From Nemopilema nomurai (taxonomy: Eukaryota > Cnidaria > Scyphozoa > Rhizostomeae > Rhizostomatidae), in contig ML133422.1 of NCBI GenBank assembly GCA_003864495.1, positions 1 through 64,000 on the forward strand: a stretch of DNA of 64,000 nucleotides, given 5' to 3'. This document shows, piece by piece, positions 22,009 to 34,800 of this stretch. Numbering within the stretch: the stretch's first letter is position 1; each line of letters begins with the position of its first letter. A model generated the notes under the pieces. The model saw only the letters and a list, made by a program, of their open reading frames with translations, made no database searches and had not been told where the DNA came from. The translations under genes were made by a program, and so were the position numbers.

Positions 22009-23899
22009 GTAAGAATATTATCGCCAATTATCAGTTTAATCAGAATGATTCTATCTGATACGCGATTGATGTAAAACTTGGTCCCCTGTGATAATTAACT
22101 ATAAGATTAGACCGTATCGCATTCTAGATTTCTCTCGGATATGATTCGATCTCTTGGATTTTCTTATGTTCTTATTTTCGATTGGCTCCTCCGTGGTGCC
22201 AAGATTTTTTTTCCGATAGCGTCCGGTCTAAAGAGAATCAAGGACCAAAGTCGGGGAAGGAGAAGCCAAGAAAAATATATATTCTCCTTTTGAGATGAGA
22301 AGTGCTAAAAGAACTGACGCAAAACATCCGTTGAGGAGTTGACTGTCGCATGTGCGAACGGTTTGAACGTCTAAATCCGTCCCTGCGAGAAGGTATTATA
22401 AACCTCTCACCCCTTTTTGCCTATGCATGTGAGGAAAATGCTAGACTTGACTTTGTTGGTTTCGCTGGACGACTCAGTGGCATTTAAGTCAATTCCTGTT
22501 TCCATATTCGCCAGTTATTAGAAAGGTTGCCCTCAAAGCTGAGAGGTTGCTGTGGTGAAGAATTTAGGCCTATATCCATATCGCGATTGCGAAGGGAGAG
22601 CCAATGGTTGTCAGGTGTTTTGCATCAATATCATAAATTAAATAACGTCTACTTATCGTTCCTGAGATGTTGGTCTTGATTAATCCGTACTGACACCATG
22701 TTATGTTCATAGATAAGGCAAGTGATCTTTGCGATTTGTTTGCATCTTTTGCATTACCTGATGGATTAGTTAGTGAAAATGTACCTCAATTTATTTCAAT
22801 AGAATTTTAGGAGTTTTCAAGGTTACGGTAAACGTTTTCAACACGAGAATTGATTTTTCCTTCCGAAAGGCCAAACTGTCCAAGCAATCTGGGTAAACTA
22901 TATATCATTCGATACACAAAATTATAGCATATCTAGCCAGATTTATGCGAATCAAAAAGTGTACCACCTTCAAAAGCTATTTTGTACCTTTGCGTTTGAG
23001 GTATCTGACTTAATCTGACTTATACCAGCAGGAAGTGCAGATCCTAAGCTACGAAAGTGTGTCTCGGATTTTCTAAATTCCTCCTCTTCTTGAAACTATA
23101 CCCTGTCAAAAATTGGCAAACAATTTTTCTACCCTCCCGCAGCTGTATTTGGGTATAAAAGACGGACCAGAGCAAACAAAAAAATTTTGAGACACTCTTT
23201 GGTTGCCCAACATCTACCCTGGCCGTGTGCGAATTTTCGAGCCATTCGATTGGTTACTTGGGTACAAAATAGCTTTTTCGTACCTGTATGTAGAGGAATT
23301 TCGAGTCCGGGAGAACGGGATTTTACTGATCGCACTTGCGATGATACACATTGGGATCATATTACCAACAATGTAATCCGGGTCAAGAAGTTTAGGCTTT
23401 AAGATCAACTAGCGTCTTTAAATAAGCACAACAACCCATGGATGTGCCATACTCTTACACAAACAATAGGAAGCAGAACCAGGATAATCGGCTTAACAGG
23501 TCGAGGGATTTGAAAACCGCTGCTAGAAACTTTGATTTAGAAAATTATGGAAACCTTTGTTTCCACGGGATTTTCTCCATTTTCAAAACTTCTTCTAGCT
23601 TCAAACATGGTATCATGATACCTTATTAATTCAGCTATCAGAATGTGAAGTAATCGAAAAATGGATGTTTTTGTTCAGAAACGTTTACCGTAATCTTAAA
23701 GAAGAATTTAATAAAACGTAAACTTTCTACTCCATATCACCCTTGTCTTCAATATAAAAAAATCTCAATCAATGCTAAAACCATTTGGTGTTGTCAATGG
23801 TGCAAGTGCAATAGTTTGAAGTCCTAAAAGCCTCAGACAACATACTCAGGTGATGTAGCTTTAATGGTTAACAAGATTACTACTAGACAAGTAAAGAAA
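22009..23899. other. No supported gene
   Basis: Non-coding. Small frames at 23129-23408 and 23438-23629 overlap on both strands and show no motif. Confidence 0.5.
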
Positions 23900-24305
23900 T
23901 ACGCTAAAGCGGAGAAGTGACTGAAAAAGATTTGGCGTTGACTAAAGCTGGAGATGGTTGGATGAATGATGTGATAATACATCAAGCACAGGTTTTTTGA
24001 AAGAAAAGAACCCAATGATTGAAGGATTTCAGGAGCCTACCCTTGGAATTGCAAGAAATTATCATGCTGTTTCATCAGAGTTTTTTCAAATAATGCATAC
24101 AGGCAATAGTCACTGGGTTTGTTTGAGCTCCATTGGCTGCCAATATGATGAAATAAAGAGTTATGACAGTCTCTACAACAATGTAACTTCGAATGAGGAA
24201 GAACAAAAAATTGAGTGGTTGCTTGGAGGTGGAGGTGCACCGTTTATAATGACAGTTGCATCATTTGTTGATTTAATGTCTCACAAAGGAGAAAGCATCT
24301 ACTAG
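23900..24305 (+). pseudogene. Second Ulp1-like C48 protease fragment
   Basis: Reads EKDLALTKAGDGWMNDVIIHQAQ (the substrate-groove start typical of transposon-borne C48 proteases). A stop and shift near 23998 follow, then MHTGNSHWVCLSSIGC with the catalytic His and IKSYDSLYNNV with the Asp. The Cys part is missing; the frame ends at MSHKGESIY (24305). It is a different subfamily from the gene at 19322 (HWVCLS versus HWALLT). Confidence 0.6.
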
Positions 24306-24734
24306 GTTGCATTAAGTTTGGTAACATGGAGCTGTTTCCAACTTTTTCATGATTTTTCGACCATGTTGGTTACGAATTTGGGGATCCCAAGCGAAATTAA
24401 CTAATTTAAAGGCTTGATTTGCATATTTAAAATGGCTGCCGGTCAGAAAACTTTACAGTATGATCAAGGGACCCTCCAAGCTGTATAAAGGCCGTTTTCC
24501 ACTAGGAGAATTTATTCGCGCGAAGCGACTTTTTTCGAGCATACGCATGCGTATTTAAATTCGCGCAGGAGCTCATTCGCTGTGACTGTTCGCAGCAGCG
24601 AAAAAGTGAGTTCGAATGGATTCAACTTTTTCGCGGAAAAAACGGCGCAAGCCAATTAAATTGCTGGAAGCCTGTCATGTGACATCCATGACCAAAAGTC
24701 GCACCAAAACAACAGCAGCAGCAGAAAGAAAAAC

Positions 24735-26176
24735 ATGGCTGCAATGACACTGAATCTCTTACAACAAATGATGGCAAATGGAGACATAACTGTGGCTGAC
24801 CTTGCCAGTTTAGCAAATACCAACAGTCAACAGGAACTCTACAACCATGAATACAATGCTGCCACGCCATGCTCCGTTTATGAGACAGGTTTTGAGGAGA
24901 CAGAGACGATCGTCTCTGTTGTCGCCACCACCCCCGAGAACAACCTACAGGGCCTAGACCAGTACAACGGCGAAGAACTACTTGCAGCTGAATTCGACAA
25001 AGAAGTATTTTTGGAAGAAGTCCGCAAGTACAGATGTTTGTGGGATATTGACGAAGGATACAAAATTAGGCCCATGAAGCAAAACGCATGGTCAAAAATA
25101 GGCCAGTTATTCAACAAGGACGGTGAGTTCACAGCTTTTTTTTATATTCTCATAAAATTTCGACGGCAATCAATTACAATACAAAAGCCTAGGGAGCATG
25201 GAAATGCATACCAACCCTAAAACTTACACTTAACATAGAGACACAAATATTACAATAATAAGCTACAAAAGTGATTGGAGTGGTGTCGCCCATCGTTCCA
25301 ATAGCGTTGCAGATATGACAAATACTCACAAAAAGCTATTTTAAAAGGAGATATCAAGTTTACCTATGTTCCTTGCTAATCAAACAAATTTGCGCCCAGA
25401 CATGATGAGTGACACCACTCCAATCATAAAAGGAATAAAATTTACACAAAAGAGAAAATAATTTACACGAGAGAGGTTTTCACAGCTTGTGGTTTTCTTT
25501 TTGTCCCTCAAACTGATAACTCTCATAATAATAATCTAATAATTCTTTCTGTGACTTTCTGTGCCGGACAAAATTCTTAGTTTGATGATATCTTTTAGAA
25601 TCTTGTAAATAATATTATTTGATTTCTTTTTTTGTAGTGGAATTTCTTCAGAGGCATCTAAAAAATCTAAAGGACAACCTGAAAAAATGTTTGGACAAGA
25701 GGAACCGGATGACTAGGTCTGGTGCTGCTGCAAGGTCATTGCCTAAATGCAAGTACTTTGAACAAATGAGATTTCTGCACGAAAAAACAGCAAACAGGCC
25801 CACAGAAAGCAACATTATTCAAGCTGAAACAGCTTTGCAGTCTGAAGATGTTTTGGATGGCCCATTAGCCCCTCAGATATCAGTAAGGCCAGTTGTTCTG
25901 AATGGTACAAAAAGGAAGGCAAGTGACACACCATCCTCTTGTGGTAGTCAAGGGTACAAGAATCGTCAAGAAAGATTTGATAATGCAATCCTGAAAGAAT
26001 TGGAATCCACAAATAATGCAATCAAGTCAGTTGTCACTACTGATAATGAGGATGAAGTTTCTCTGTATTGCAAAAGCATCATTCCAATAATATCATCTTT
26101 TTCAGTTAAAAAGAAACGATTAGCTATGATCAAAGTCAGCCAACTGTTGTTTGAACTTGAGTTTGAACATGAATAA
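24735..26176 (+). CDS. Harbinger-associated MADF-BESS DNA-binding protein, two exons
   Basis: Exon 1 is 24735-25122 (ATG in AAAACATGGCTGC) and ends GACG|GTGAGT. Exon 2 is 25638-26176 after TTTTTTTGTAG; the intron is 515 bp, phase 1. Spliced, the protein is ~309 residues. The MADF domain spans the junction: FLEEVRKYRCLWDIDEGY, NAWSKIGQLF, then VEFLQRHLKNLKDN. A BESS-type motif closes the protein (IIPIISSFSVKKKRLAMIKV). In Harbinger elements the partner protein binds the transposon ends and carries the transposase into the nucleus; this role is known for the Myb-like version and is inferred here. No stop or shift is seen. The longer unspliced frame (to 25220) reads through the donor. Confidence 0.85.
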
Positions 26177-26520
26177 TATTATGTAAGGTTAACTTATTAT
26201 GGTTATGTAACATTTTTATTTTGACGTCTATACACATTTGTAGTTCTGTTCTTACTTGCTTCATTCTTTCATTTTCTGTCCTGAAACCACTCATATGGAT
26301 TTGCAGTTCGACTAACCAATTCATTTTGCCATTCAACTGCGCCCTCGTTGATAAAGTAGTTTTTATATCCATGTCTTACAGAAGCTGCATCTTTAGAGTA
26401 GTTATTTGAACCACTTTGAGAAATTGGTCGAAGGCTACCAAAATCAGCTCTGTTTTGTCTCCATTCACCAGCCTTAAACCCTGATGGTCCATCATGGTCA
26501 ACAAAGTTTTTTGGGCAATA

Positions 26521-27597
26521 TCAATTGTTTGTTGATGAATTTTTAAACATAAGTAGATTGTGCAGTGCAACAACAGCTTTTGTGATAAGTATTACTTTGC
26601 TTATATTGGCAATGATTGGTCTTCTCAATACTCGAAATCTACTGGCAGCAATCCCGAAAGTGTTTTCAATCACCCTCCTTGCCCTTGATAACCGATAATT
26701 AAAGACACATTGATCAAGTGGCAAATTATGTGATGGGAAGGGCTTCATCATATGTGTTTTGAGTCCAAATGCATCCTCTGCAACAAATACAAATGGAAGT
26801 CGTTTTTCTGAGTTGGGCAGCTTTGCAGGTCCAGGGATTTGCAATATATTATTTTCAATAGCATAACCTAAATTACTACAATGATACACACTTCCATCAC
26901 TCTGGCGACCACTATCTCCTATATCCACCAGAGTGAACTTATATCTTGCATCGCAAATTGCCAAAAGGGCAATGCTAAAAGTTTTTTTGTAATTAAAAAT
27001 GGAAGATCCTGATCTTGCTGGTGCTTGCATGACCACATGTTTCCCATCAAGAGCTCCCAAGCAATTCGGAAAATTCCAAAATCTTGAAAATTCTTCGGCT
27101 ATAGATTTCCATTCCAGTTCTGTTGATGGGTTTTTGATGAAGACTTTTGCGCTGAGTACTTTCCATACAACTTCACATGTCTCACTGATTATTCTACCAA
27201 CAACTGTTGGACTCATACGGAAGCTTGCTGATATCGTTACTTGGGCATCACCCGTCACCAGGTATCTTAAACAAACAGACAATCTTTCACTTGGTTGGAT
27301 AGCTTTCCTCGTTTTCCTATCGTTTTTCTGAAGAAACGGGCCAAACCAATTCAGGAGCTCTTCAAACAGTGTAGGAGACATTCTAAAACACCTGAAAAAA
27401 TGTTCAGCATCGTTTAGTCTCAGTTCTTTGATCAAAAGATGATACTCGCCCTTATGCTCCCGTTCTTCATAGATCTTCCTTATCCAAAATATTTTCTTGT
27501 ACTTTTGCAACCTTCTCTCACGTCTTCTTAGCAGCAAAATTTTGATCAATAATCGAGCTTTCAGTAGCAGTAGATACCTGAGATTTACAGCGGCCAT
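26521..27597 (-). CDS. Harbinger DDE transposase, intact
   Basis: The ATG at 27597 (MAAVNLRYLLLL) is preferred over the upstream TTG at 27627; this gives 358 residues, close to typical HARBI1-like proteins. N-terminal basic region (LLRRRERRLQKYKK), then FFRCFRMSPTLFEELL and a helix-turn-helix region (LSVCLRYLVTGDAQVTISASFRMSPTVVGRII is seen in parts). The DDE core is complete: first Asp in GALDGKHV, second Asp in LVDIGDSGRQSDG, Glu in RARRVIENTFGI. It has no internal stop and convergent orientation to the MADF gene, separated by ~340 bp. Together with intact TIRs this suggests a copy that could still be mobile or was so recently. Codon use was not tested. Confidence 0.9.
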   Translation of the reverse strand: MAAVNLRYLLLLKARLLIKILLLRRRERRLQKYKKIFWIRKIYEEREHKGEYHLLIKELRLNDAEHFFRCFRMSPTLFEELLNWFGPFLQKNDRKTRKAIQPSERLSVCLRYLVTGDAQVTISASFRMSPTVVGRIISETCEVVWKVLSAKVFIKNPSTELEWKSIAEEFSRFWNFPNCLGALDGKHVVMQAPARSGSSIFNYKKTFSIALLAICDARYKFTLVDIGDSGRQSDGSVYHCSNLGYAIENNILQIPGPAKLPNSEKRLPFVFVAEDAFGLKTHMMKPFPSHNLPLDQCVFNYRLSRARRVIENTFGIAASRFRVLRRPIIANISKVILITKAVVALHNLLMFKNSSTNN

Positions 27598-27715
27598 CTT
27601 TGAAAACCTTTCGCACCAAAAAACCAAAACTCGCTGGAGTTTCTGTGGAAAACAAAAATGCGTTCGATCGATTTTTTTCGCCGCGAAAAATTCGCCTAGT
27701 GGAAAACGGCATTAA

Positions 27716-28180
27716 GGTTCTGGCAAGTGGTAAAATTGATAGTGTTTACTGGCCTGAAGGTCTTTCACGCTGGTTCGTTCATTCTGCTGCAATTTAACAA
27801 AACGTATCTCTTTAGGAGCTAAATCTGTGTATTCAAAATGGCCACCTATCCAAAAGTTTACTTCACGATTCTATAGCCAAAGCAATTTCTACCACGTAAA
27901 AGGAAGGGTTCACCATTTCAGCAGCGAAAAGGTCCATTCATGTCAATGTGCATAAAAAAATTTATTTCTTAATACCAAGATTTCAAGATTGATGAAAGTA
28001 CTAAATGCAAAATAAATTGTTGAAATCAAACACCTTCAGTGTCTCTAAGAGTGTCCAGTGTCCACTCTGTATTGTACTTTGATCTGATAAAATATGACCT
28101 CATTGAATATTCTGAAATGTAAATAATAACTGTTTTGAAACAGTATCTTTTTGACGCGATTTGACAAGGTGTAACTAATT
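27716..28180. other. No supported gene between Harbinger and Academ B
   Basis: Non-coding; probably contains the undetected left end of element B or flanking DNA. Confidence 0.4.
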
Positions 28181-30014
28181 TTGGAATTCCGTAGATGTAA
28201 CAAAGCGCTGACAAGTTGTATCGTATTAACATTTTATTCAAAGCAAACCGATCAAATTGCCTTGGTACGTTTTGAAGATGACATCATAAAATCAGTTTAT
28301 GATTTGAAAAGACAGAATACTGTGAACTACAATCTATGCTTGTTTTGTCAGAAACGTAAAGCCAATGATAAATCGAGGGAAGCTAGCGAGCAAGGACTGA
28401 AGGAAGCAACTGAGAAAAGATCCCAGTTTGGCGAACACGATGAAGTTATAGATCAAGTTGCAGAAATTTTGTAGCCCGGAGTTACACATAGAATTTTATG
28501 GCACAAGCAGTGTTATTGCCATTTTACTGATCAAGATAAGATACGGAGATTATAAAATAAGAAAAATGCAGCATATCAAGCATAAAATTCACAAGATGCA
28601 TCTATCAAGAAAGACTCTGGCGTGCGGAGTATAAGGCAAAGGCCGTCAAGGCGTTCCATTACTCCAGTTGACTGGAATAAATGTATTTTTGCCAATCAAA
28701 TTCGCCTAAAGATCGCCTTTGCTCAATAATGACCTTTGGCTTTAGCAGTCATATACTAAGGGCTGCCACACTAGATTACAAACATTTTGTTAGATTGGCA
28801 GATGTTAATGACCTTATAGCATTTCATTCTTTCCAGCCTTTGAATGTTGATCCTTTAAAACGACAAACACTGCTAATTCCAACTCAGTATCAAAGCTATG
28901 CTGTTTCCCGAATGGCGCACGAAAATGAGCTTGATGGTGAAAATTTTAGTATCCCATCGTATCAACCAGAACAAAACGATAACTTTTTGCCCCTTGTTCA
29001 TGTTGCATTGAAGATACGTGGCGATATTCTTGCTAAACCTGGCTGTAAAGGATTATCAGTAAGTGAGCAAGACGAAGCCGAGTGCATACCTGATAGTCTG
29101 TTTATGTTCTTGAGGCTATTATACGGTGACAAGGAAGCTATTAATGGCGTTGAAGAAGCATACGAGTAGGATCGTGCAAGGCGGCTGGTTACCAGCACTG
29201 CACAGGATTTTATATATGGATTGAGCAACGGTAAGAACTGGACACCCAAGCACATCCGTTTGAAGAGAACCTTGCCTCAAGCTACACGCTCAAAGGATCT
29301 TGTTAACTTATTCCATCAAGCTGGGCACTGTTTGAGCTACAAACAATTGTTGCAGCTTGACACAGCACTTGCGAACGATACCTTGCAGTCAGTTGACCAC
29401 ACAAGTTGCAGTAATACCAAAAAATTTTGTCCCAAACGAGTTTATACACTTTACAGCAGACAACATCGATATTATGGATGAATCACTTGACGGTAAAAGT
29501 ACATTTCACGCAACTCAACTCGCAGCATACAAAAGATCAATTGGCGAAGAGCCAAACTTACTTGCAACTGTAGAAATATCTGACAAGCACACTTTAAAAG
29601 TTCCAGAGATTCTCAAAGAGTTGCTGCCAGTAAAAATCAATGAGGGTAAAACCAATCCTGTCTTCCAAAAGCCACTAGATTCTAGTTGGTTTGATGCCAA
29701 AGGCAGCATCCTGGAAGGCGAGAAGAAAGCAGCAGCGATCAGAGATCAGAAAAACTCAGTTTAAGAGCACAATCAAACATCTATTGGTCATCTGCCGATA
29801 ATAGGCACTTTAAGCATGACAACTCTTACCTTAACCTTGAGATCATGAGATCACAATACGCCCACGCATCTCAGTCGTATGACCAGACATATGAGCACAA
29901 ATCAGCAGGACGGGGAACAAAAAGGCTAGGAATCTGTGCTGAATTGAGTAATCGTTTGTCTTGGGCTTTCAAGGAAATTATCACAAGACTTTATTTAAAT
30001 CACTCGTTATTTAA

Positions 30015-31099
30015 AATGGCGAATCGGCAAGAAGTTCTGCAGGTTTTGGATTTGGCTTATGGTTCTGGTGTTTTGGATGAAATAGAGTTTGCTTCCTTAA
30101 ATGATTTTAATGGGCCAAATAACGTCAAAATACCTTATTGGACTTACGACCCATTCAATCTGGATATGCTTACAGACGCTGAATGCCGTGCTGATTTTCG
30201 ATTCAATAAAGCCAACATTACGAACCTTGCAAAACTCTCCAACTGCCAGAAGAAATCATAACCTATAACAGGCTAAAAGTTGACGCAGTAGAGGGTTTGT
30301 GCGTTCTTTTAAAGCGGCTGGCATATCCATGCCACTATTTGGATTTGATTCCACGTTTTGCCAGGCCTGTTCCTGAACTCTGTGTCATATCAAATCATGT
30401 GGCATCATTTATTCATGATCATTGGGGATTTTTACTCCAAAGTTTTCAAAGAAACGTGCTAAGTCTCCAAAATCTAGAAAGGTTATGCAACAGCTATACA
30501 CACGAAGGGTGCTCCTCTTACTAATTGTTGGGGGTTTATTGATGGCACAGTGCGCCCTATATCTAGACCAGGCGATAACCAAAGAGTTCTTTATAATGGA
30601 CATAAACGGGTTAATGCCATAAAATTTCAATCCGTTGCAACCCCTGATGGCATGGGAGCTCTTCTTCACGGTCCTTACGAAGGAAGACGGCATGATAGTG
30701 GCATTCTCAGAGTGTCTGGCCTTCTTCCTTTGCTGCAAGAACATTCTGTTTCGCCTGCTGGAGAAATTTTATGTTTGTATGGAGACAGTGCCTATCCTCA
30801 TAGACTGCAACTTCAGGCGCCGTTCAAAGGGGCAAATATAACAGCAGAGGAACAACTCTGGAACGGTAGAACGAGTTTGTGCCAGAATAGCGGAGAATGG
30901 CTATTTGGGGACATAATAAACTATTTTAAGTTTATGGATTTTTAAAAGAATCTAAAAATTCAATTAAGTGCTGTTGGAAAACAGTTTATTGTTTCCACTT
31001 TGTTACAAAATGCTAGAAACTGTTTGTATGGAAGTGCCACAGCAGAATACTTTGGAATACAACCGCCTGAAATACAACAATATTTTGCCGATGTTTGAA
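30015..31099 (+). pseudogene. Harbinger transposase, second subfamily (broken)
   Basis: Starts MANRQEVLQVLDLAYGSG. Then FRFNKANITNLAKL, a shift near 30250, LKRLAYPCHYLDLIPRF and ARPVPELCVIS, another shift near 30520, then the DDE core: FIDGTVRPISRP (Asp), CLYGDSAYPH (Asp), GEWLFGDIINYF (Glu). The tail after a TAA at 30943 still reads LSAVGKQFIVSTLLQNARNCLYG. All three catalytic residues survive but two frameshifts and one stop inactivate it. It belongs to a different Harbinger branch from the copy at 26521 (FIDGT/GDSAY versus LDGKH/GDSGR). Confidence 0.8.
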
Positions 31100-31174
31100 A
31101 AATAAATGAAAATAGTTGATGGAATGTATTTTAAGAAAAGAAGACAACACAAAACTGTAATTTTCTAATTTTGA

Positions 31175-31890
31175 TTATTTTTCCAAGTGATGTTTAATTA
31201 ATTTTTCTAATCTTTCTTGATTTAACAAAAGGGTATTAAGCATTTCATCCTGTTTATTCAATCGATTACAAATTTCATTCCCTTTTTTATGCACCTCATC
31301 CAACTCTATCTTTGTCCTTGTCTCCTGCTGCTGAACATATTCCCTGGCTTTTGCCTTTTCTTCTATTTCCTTCTTTCTCAGCTCTAATTCCTTCTCTTTC
31401 ATTTGTTGATCAAATTTTATTTTATCTTCAATCATTTCGAGGGTGTTTCTTCCACGAGTTCGTTTTTTACTTCCTTCCCCTTCTCCTGCTACATCGTGCT
31501 TTCTCTTCCTGCTTTCCCCGAAAGTTTCCACTGACTGCCTTCTCATTTCCTCTGCTTTTGCCAACTCGGCCTTTTGGGTTGCCTTCAAATCTTGTGCTGC
31601 TGCTTGCTTGGATTGACTGGCATTATCGAAAAGCTCGATTATTTCATCAAGGAGCATATCAGCCTCCAACGGTTCTGGACCGATGATACCACTCGCTCTC
31701 TCCTCCTCCGATTTTTGGACCTTCTCTTAGAGAACATAATTTGAAAATGCTCCCTTGCTGAGCGTGCAGAGACATCGAATCGCACCTTTTCGATTTCTGA
31801 TAGGGATACCACAATTTTTTTCCACGTTTCCCTTCTCTCTGCACTCCCGGGCTTCGGCATCCAAATTTCTGAGGCCATTATTCCTCTCAT
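31175..31890 (-). pseudogene. Harbinger Myb/SANT-like partner protein, one frameshift
   Basis: The N-terminal part (31640-31890: MASEIW, RETWKKIVVSLSE, FDVSARSAREHFQIMF) resembles the Myb-like domain of Harbinger accessory proteins. A 1-nt shift near 31720 separates it from the C-terminal part (from ASGIIGPEPLEADMLLDEI). That part is a long charged coiled coil (KEKELELRKKEIEEKAKAR) with a KKRTRGR basic patch and a C-terminal leucine-rich helix ending LIKHHLEK. In the family it escorts the transposase to DNA. It is convergent with the transposase at 30015-31099. Confidence 0.7.
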
Positions 31891-34800
31891 TCATGCTCTG
31901 TAGTCCATTTGAATCGTTTGCTGAAATAAGCATCCATGTTATTCAAAGGATAATCTAAACTCTTTGTCATTCTCAGGGTTTTGGGGGTGAGCGATTAAAA
32001 AACTTTATTCAAATCTATGATTCTTGTCCTATTTTCGAACGGAAAATTAGGTACGGATAGAAAAGTCGGAGACTTTCCTGACAAGACATAATGTGAGTTA
32101 ATGTTTCTAAAAGGGACTCTCAATTTCTGTCATTTTTCTAGGCTCTTTCAAGCAAGCAAGTTTGAATGAGACAAACAGATTTTAACTTTAAATCTGAACG
32201 TTAAGTACTTTCGTAAAATAGTTAGAAATTAAATGTTCAAGCTTCCCTACCTTGACATAGCCATCGAATCTGCACTTTCCATATCTTTAAACCTTCTTCT
32301 GGATAATTTCCGATACAAAACACGCAAAAATAATTGATAAAACAGCTAGAGTTCGGCCCATTGTAAAGTAACTGAACCTAGCGTTCGTAAACAATGGATG
32401 AATACGTTAACATAAGAGTCATCCCTCTTTCAAATTGACTGTTCACATGATATGCGGGGGCGTTGAAAGCAAGACAATGGGCAATGACGCAAGAAAGGTA
32501 ACGGTGGTGTTAGCGTTGGTCATGCTTAAACTCTCTAAAACTGGCCCCAGTTCATGAATTCGATACTTTGAACAATGTTGTCAGGAGGGCAGCAGTTATT
32601 ACCGTTGATCAAGCACTATATTGTCAACTCATGGAGTTAAAGTGGAACGTAACTGACTATAAGAAGTTGATTCCACGCCTAGGGGGTCTCCACATATCTA
32701 TGAACCTTTTGAAGGCAATCTGGAAGCATATGGCAGCATGTGGCCTTTATTAAGCATGGGTTGAGAGTGACATTCTTGGACCAGGTGCAGCAGAGCTTGT
32801 ATTTTCTGGGAAAGAATACAAAAATCAATGCGAGCTCACAAGCAATCAATTCAAGCACTCTGGCGGATTTTGATTCCAAAGTTCTTCGTAGGGTAGGAAA
32901 CAGATCAACTACGATCTCTATGAAAGTATCTGTTGAATCCAAGGAAACAGTGATAAAATTGCAGGACTGGTAGCTATGATCCAAGGAGATACTTACCAGA
33001 AAGTTTTTGGGGAGTTCATTAAAAGTGCATGTGAGAAGAATGCTAACTTCCAATTTTGGTGGGGCTACATGGAGATGGTTTCAATTTTGCTCATGTTCAC
33101 CCGAGCTCAAAGAGAAGGAAACTAGAGCTTGCATATGGCATCCTTTGTTCGCATGGTTCCCTTTTTCTATCGTTATGATAACCAAAATTATGCGATGAAA
33201 CAGCTTCCAGAAGAAGTCAAAGAAGAGTTTGCAAAGGAGAATTTTGTTTTAAAGTGCTCAGAAACAAACTCAACGAAATCGACCCAGATCATGTGCAGGA
33301 GTGACTGAATGGTACGGAAAAGCGTGCCGGGGGCATAGTAGGAATTACGAAAACATCATTGGCCTTGTTGAGATGGAGCCTTTCATTCAACCTGAGGTCA
33401 CATTTGGCGGAAAAAAACTCGCAAAATGTATGGCCTGTCAGCGGATAAGACGATCTCTGGTGAATCCTTTCCATCCAGGATAGGACAATATCAATGAAGA
33501 TTCCTTGCTTGCCACCGTTGAGAGATTCAAATTATTTGCAATAGATACCCAAAGTGACATATTGCAGAATATAGCAACTAAAGACCAGGCAAGTAATGAA
33601 ATTCAAGAATCTTTGTTGCATGCAGCTGATCTCAGTCAGCAAAATTTTAACTTTGTCACGCACAGACTGACACTGTCTTACACAGAGCTCGTTATATCCT
33701 TCAACAAACCATTAAAAAAAGCAGAGCGCTTACCTTTGAAAGCCTGTATAAAGTTCCAATAAATTCAAACTACAAGGTGAAGCAGACGGTTTTTAAGGCC
33801 GATCGAAGACGGCTGTGAGGTTAATCTTAAGAGTGTGCTTTCTCATGAGTTGATGCCAGTTCCTCCATCTCTTGCTGAAATGAACGGTTCTCTTAGGACT
33901 GGAAACAGATCCGTCCTTATTGACAAGCTAACGGATGGCGTCAACTGTCCGGAGAGTATCGATCTTCATGGAAAAACAGCGTGCTTAATCATCGATGGTC
34001 AGGCTCTTGTGGTGTCATTAGGCAAACCATACGGTTGCTCTTCGTTTAGTGATTTAGCAGACACCTTTGTTCAAGTAGTGCTTCAAATGGGTAAACGCTA
34101 CCAGACAATCGACATTGTTTTTGACCTCTACAGACAACTATCAATTAAAGCTAGTACCAGACTAGCGGTTTGGTACCTCTTCTAAAATGCTGGTCAAACT
34201 TCTAGGCATTGCCAGAAAACAAAGTAGATCTTGCTCGATTCCTGTCAGAAGAGTTGCTTCGCCAAGCACCTGAAGATAAAGAAATCGTTACAGCGGGTGG
34301 ATTTATCAATGAATTGCTTGCCCAGTCATGGAAATACTACACTGACACCTTGTCTCTGAGTGCAGACCACGAAGAAGCAGACACCAGACTTGCCCTTCAT
34401 GCTATCAATGCCCCCTGCCATACAGTAGTAGTTGCTGCTAGAGATACAGATGTGCTCATCAATCTGGTGTCCCACTGTGAACGAATGCGATGCCATGACC
34501 TTTGGATGATGTCTGGAACGTCAAAAATAAGAAAATTTATTCCAGTCAAAGAGATTCTTAACGCCTTGCCAGAGGGATCTTTTCGAGCATTCATCTCCTT
34601 TCACACACTTACATACAACTGTCATACAACTTCGTACTGGTCTGGGCATACAAAGGCATCTGCATGGAAAGTTTTTAAAGAGTCGCATGAACTCTTGCAA
34701 AATATGGGAGAAGGAGGTATACGGTCATACGGAAAGCAGAACAATTTCTTTGCCACGTTTATGGTGCAGGTCACATCAACACCACAAATGAAGCCCAACA

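Larger units (their letters stand above)
24489..27712. mobile_element. PIF/Harbinger transposon, structurally complete, TSD TAA
   Basis: The left end AGGCCGTTTTCCACTAGG and the right end (minus strand) ATGCCGTTTTCCACTAGG are inverted repeats of ~18-25 bp. Both are flanked by TAA (24486-24488 and 27713-27715), the usual TWA target duplication of this superfamily. The 3,224-bp element has exactly the expected two convergent genes: a MADF-BESS DNA-binding protein (plus) and a DDE transposase (minus). Both are uninterrupted. Each ATG lies close to its end (246 and 116 bp), so promoters must be within the terminal DNA. Confidence 0.9.
29809..32530. mobile_element. Decayed Harbinger element nested in Academ B
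   Basis: Contains a Harbinger transposase (plus) and its Myb-like partner (minus) in convergent order, and interrupts the Academ B frame between IGHLPIIG and APVHEFDTL. A candidate inverted terminal repeat is TTTAAGCATGACAAC (29809-29823) against the reverse complement of GTTGGTCATGCTTAAA (32515-32530). Because TTTAA/TTAAA is self-complementary, the 3-bp duplication cannot be placed unambiguously. Boundaries are therefore approximate. Confidence 0.6.

Noticed and set aside
22365..22395. GTCTAAATCCGTCCCTG as a hAT-like right end
   Set aside because: It resembles CAGGGACGGATTTAGAC ends, but no inverted partner or duplication was found upstream.
24311..24480. Left end of Academ B at TAGGTTGCATTAAG
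   Set aside because: The TAG start is suggestive, but no inverted counterpart was found near 38.6-39.0 kb.
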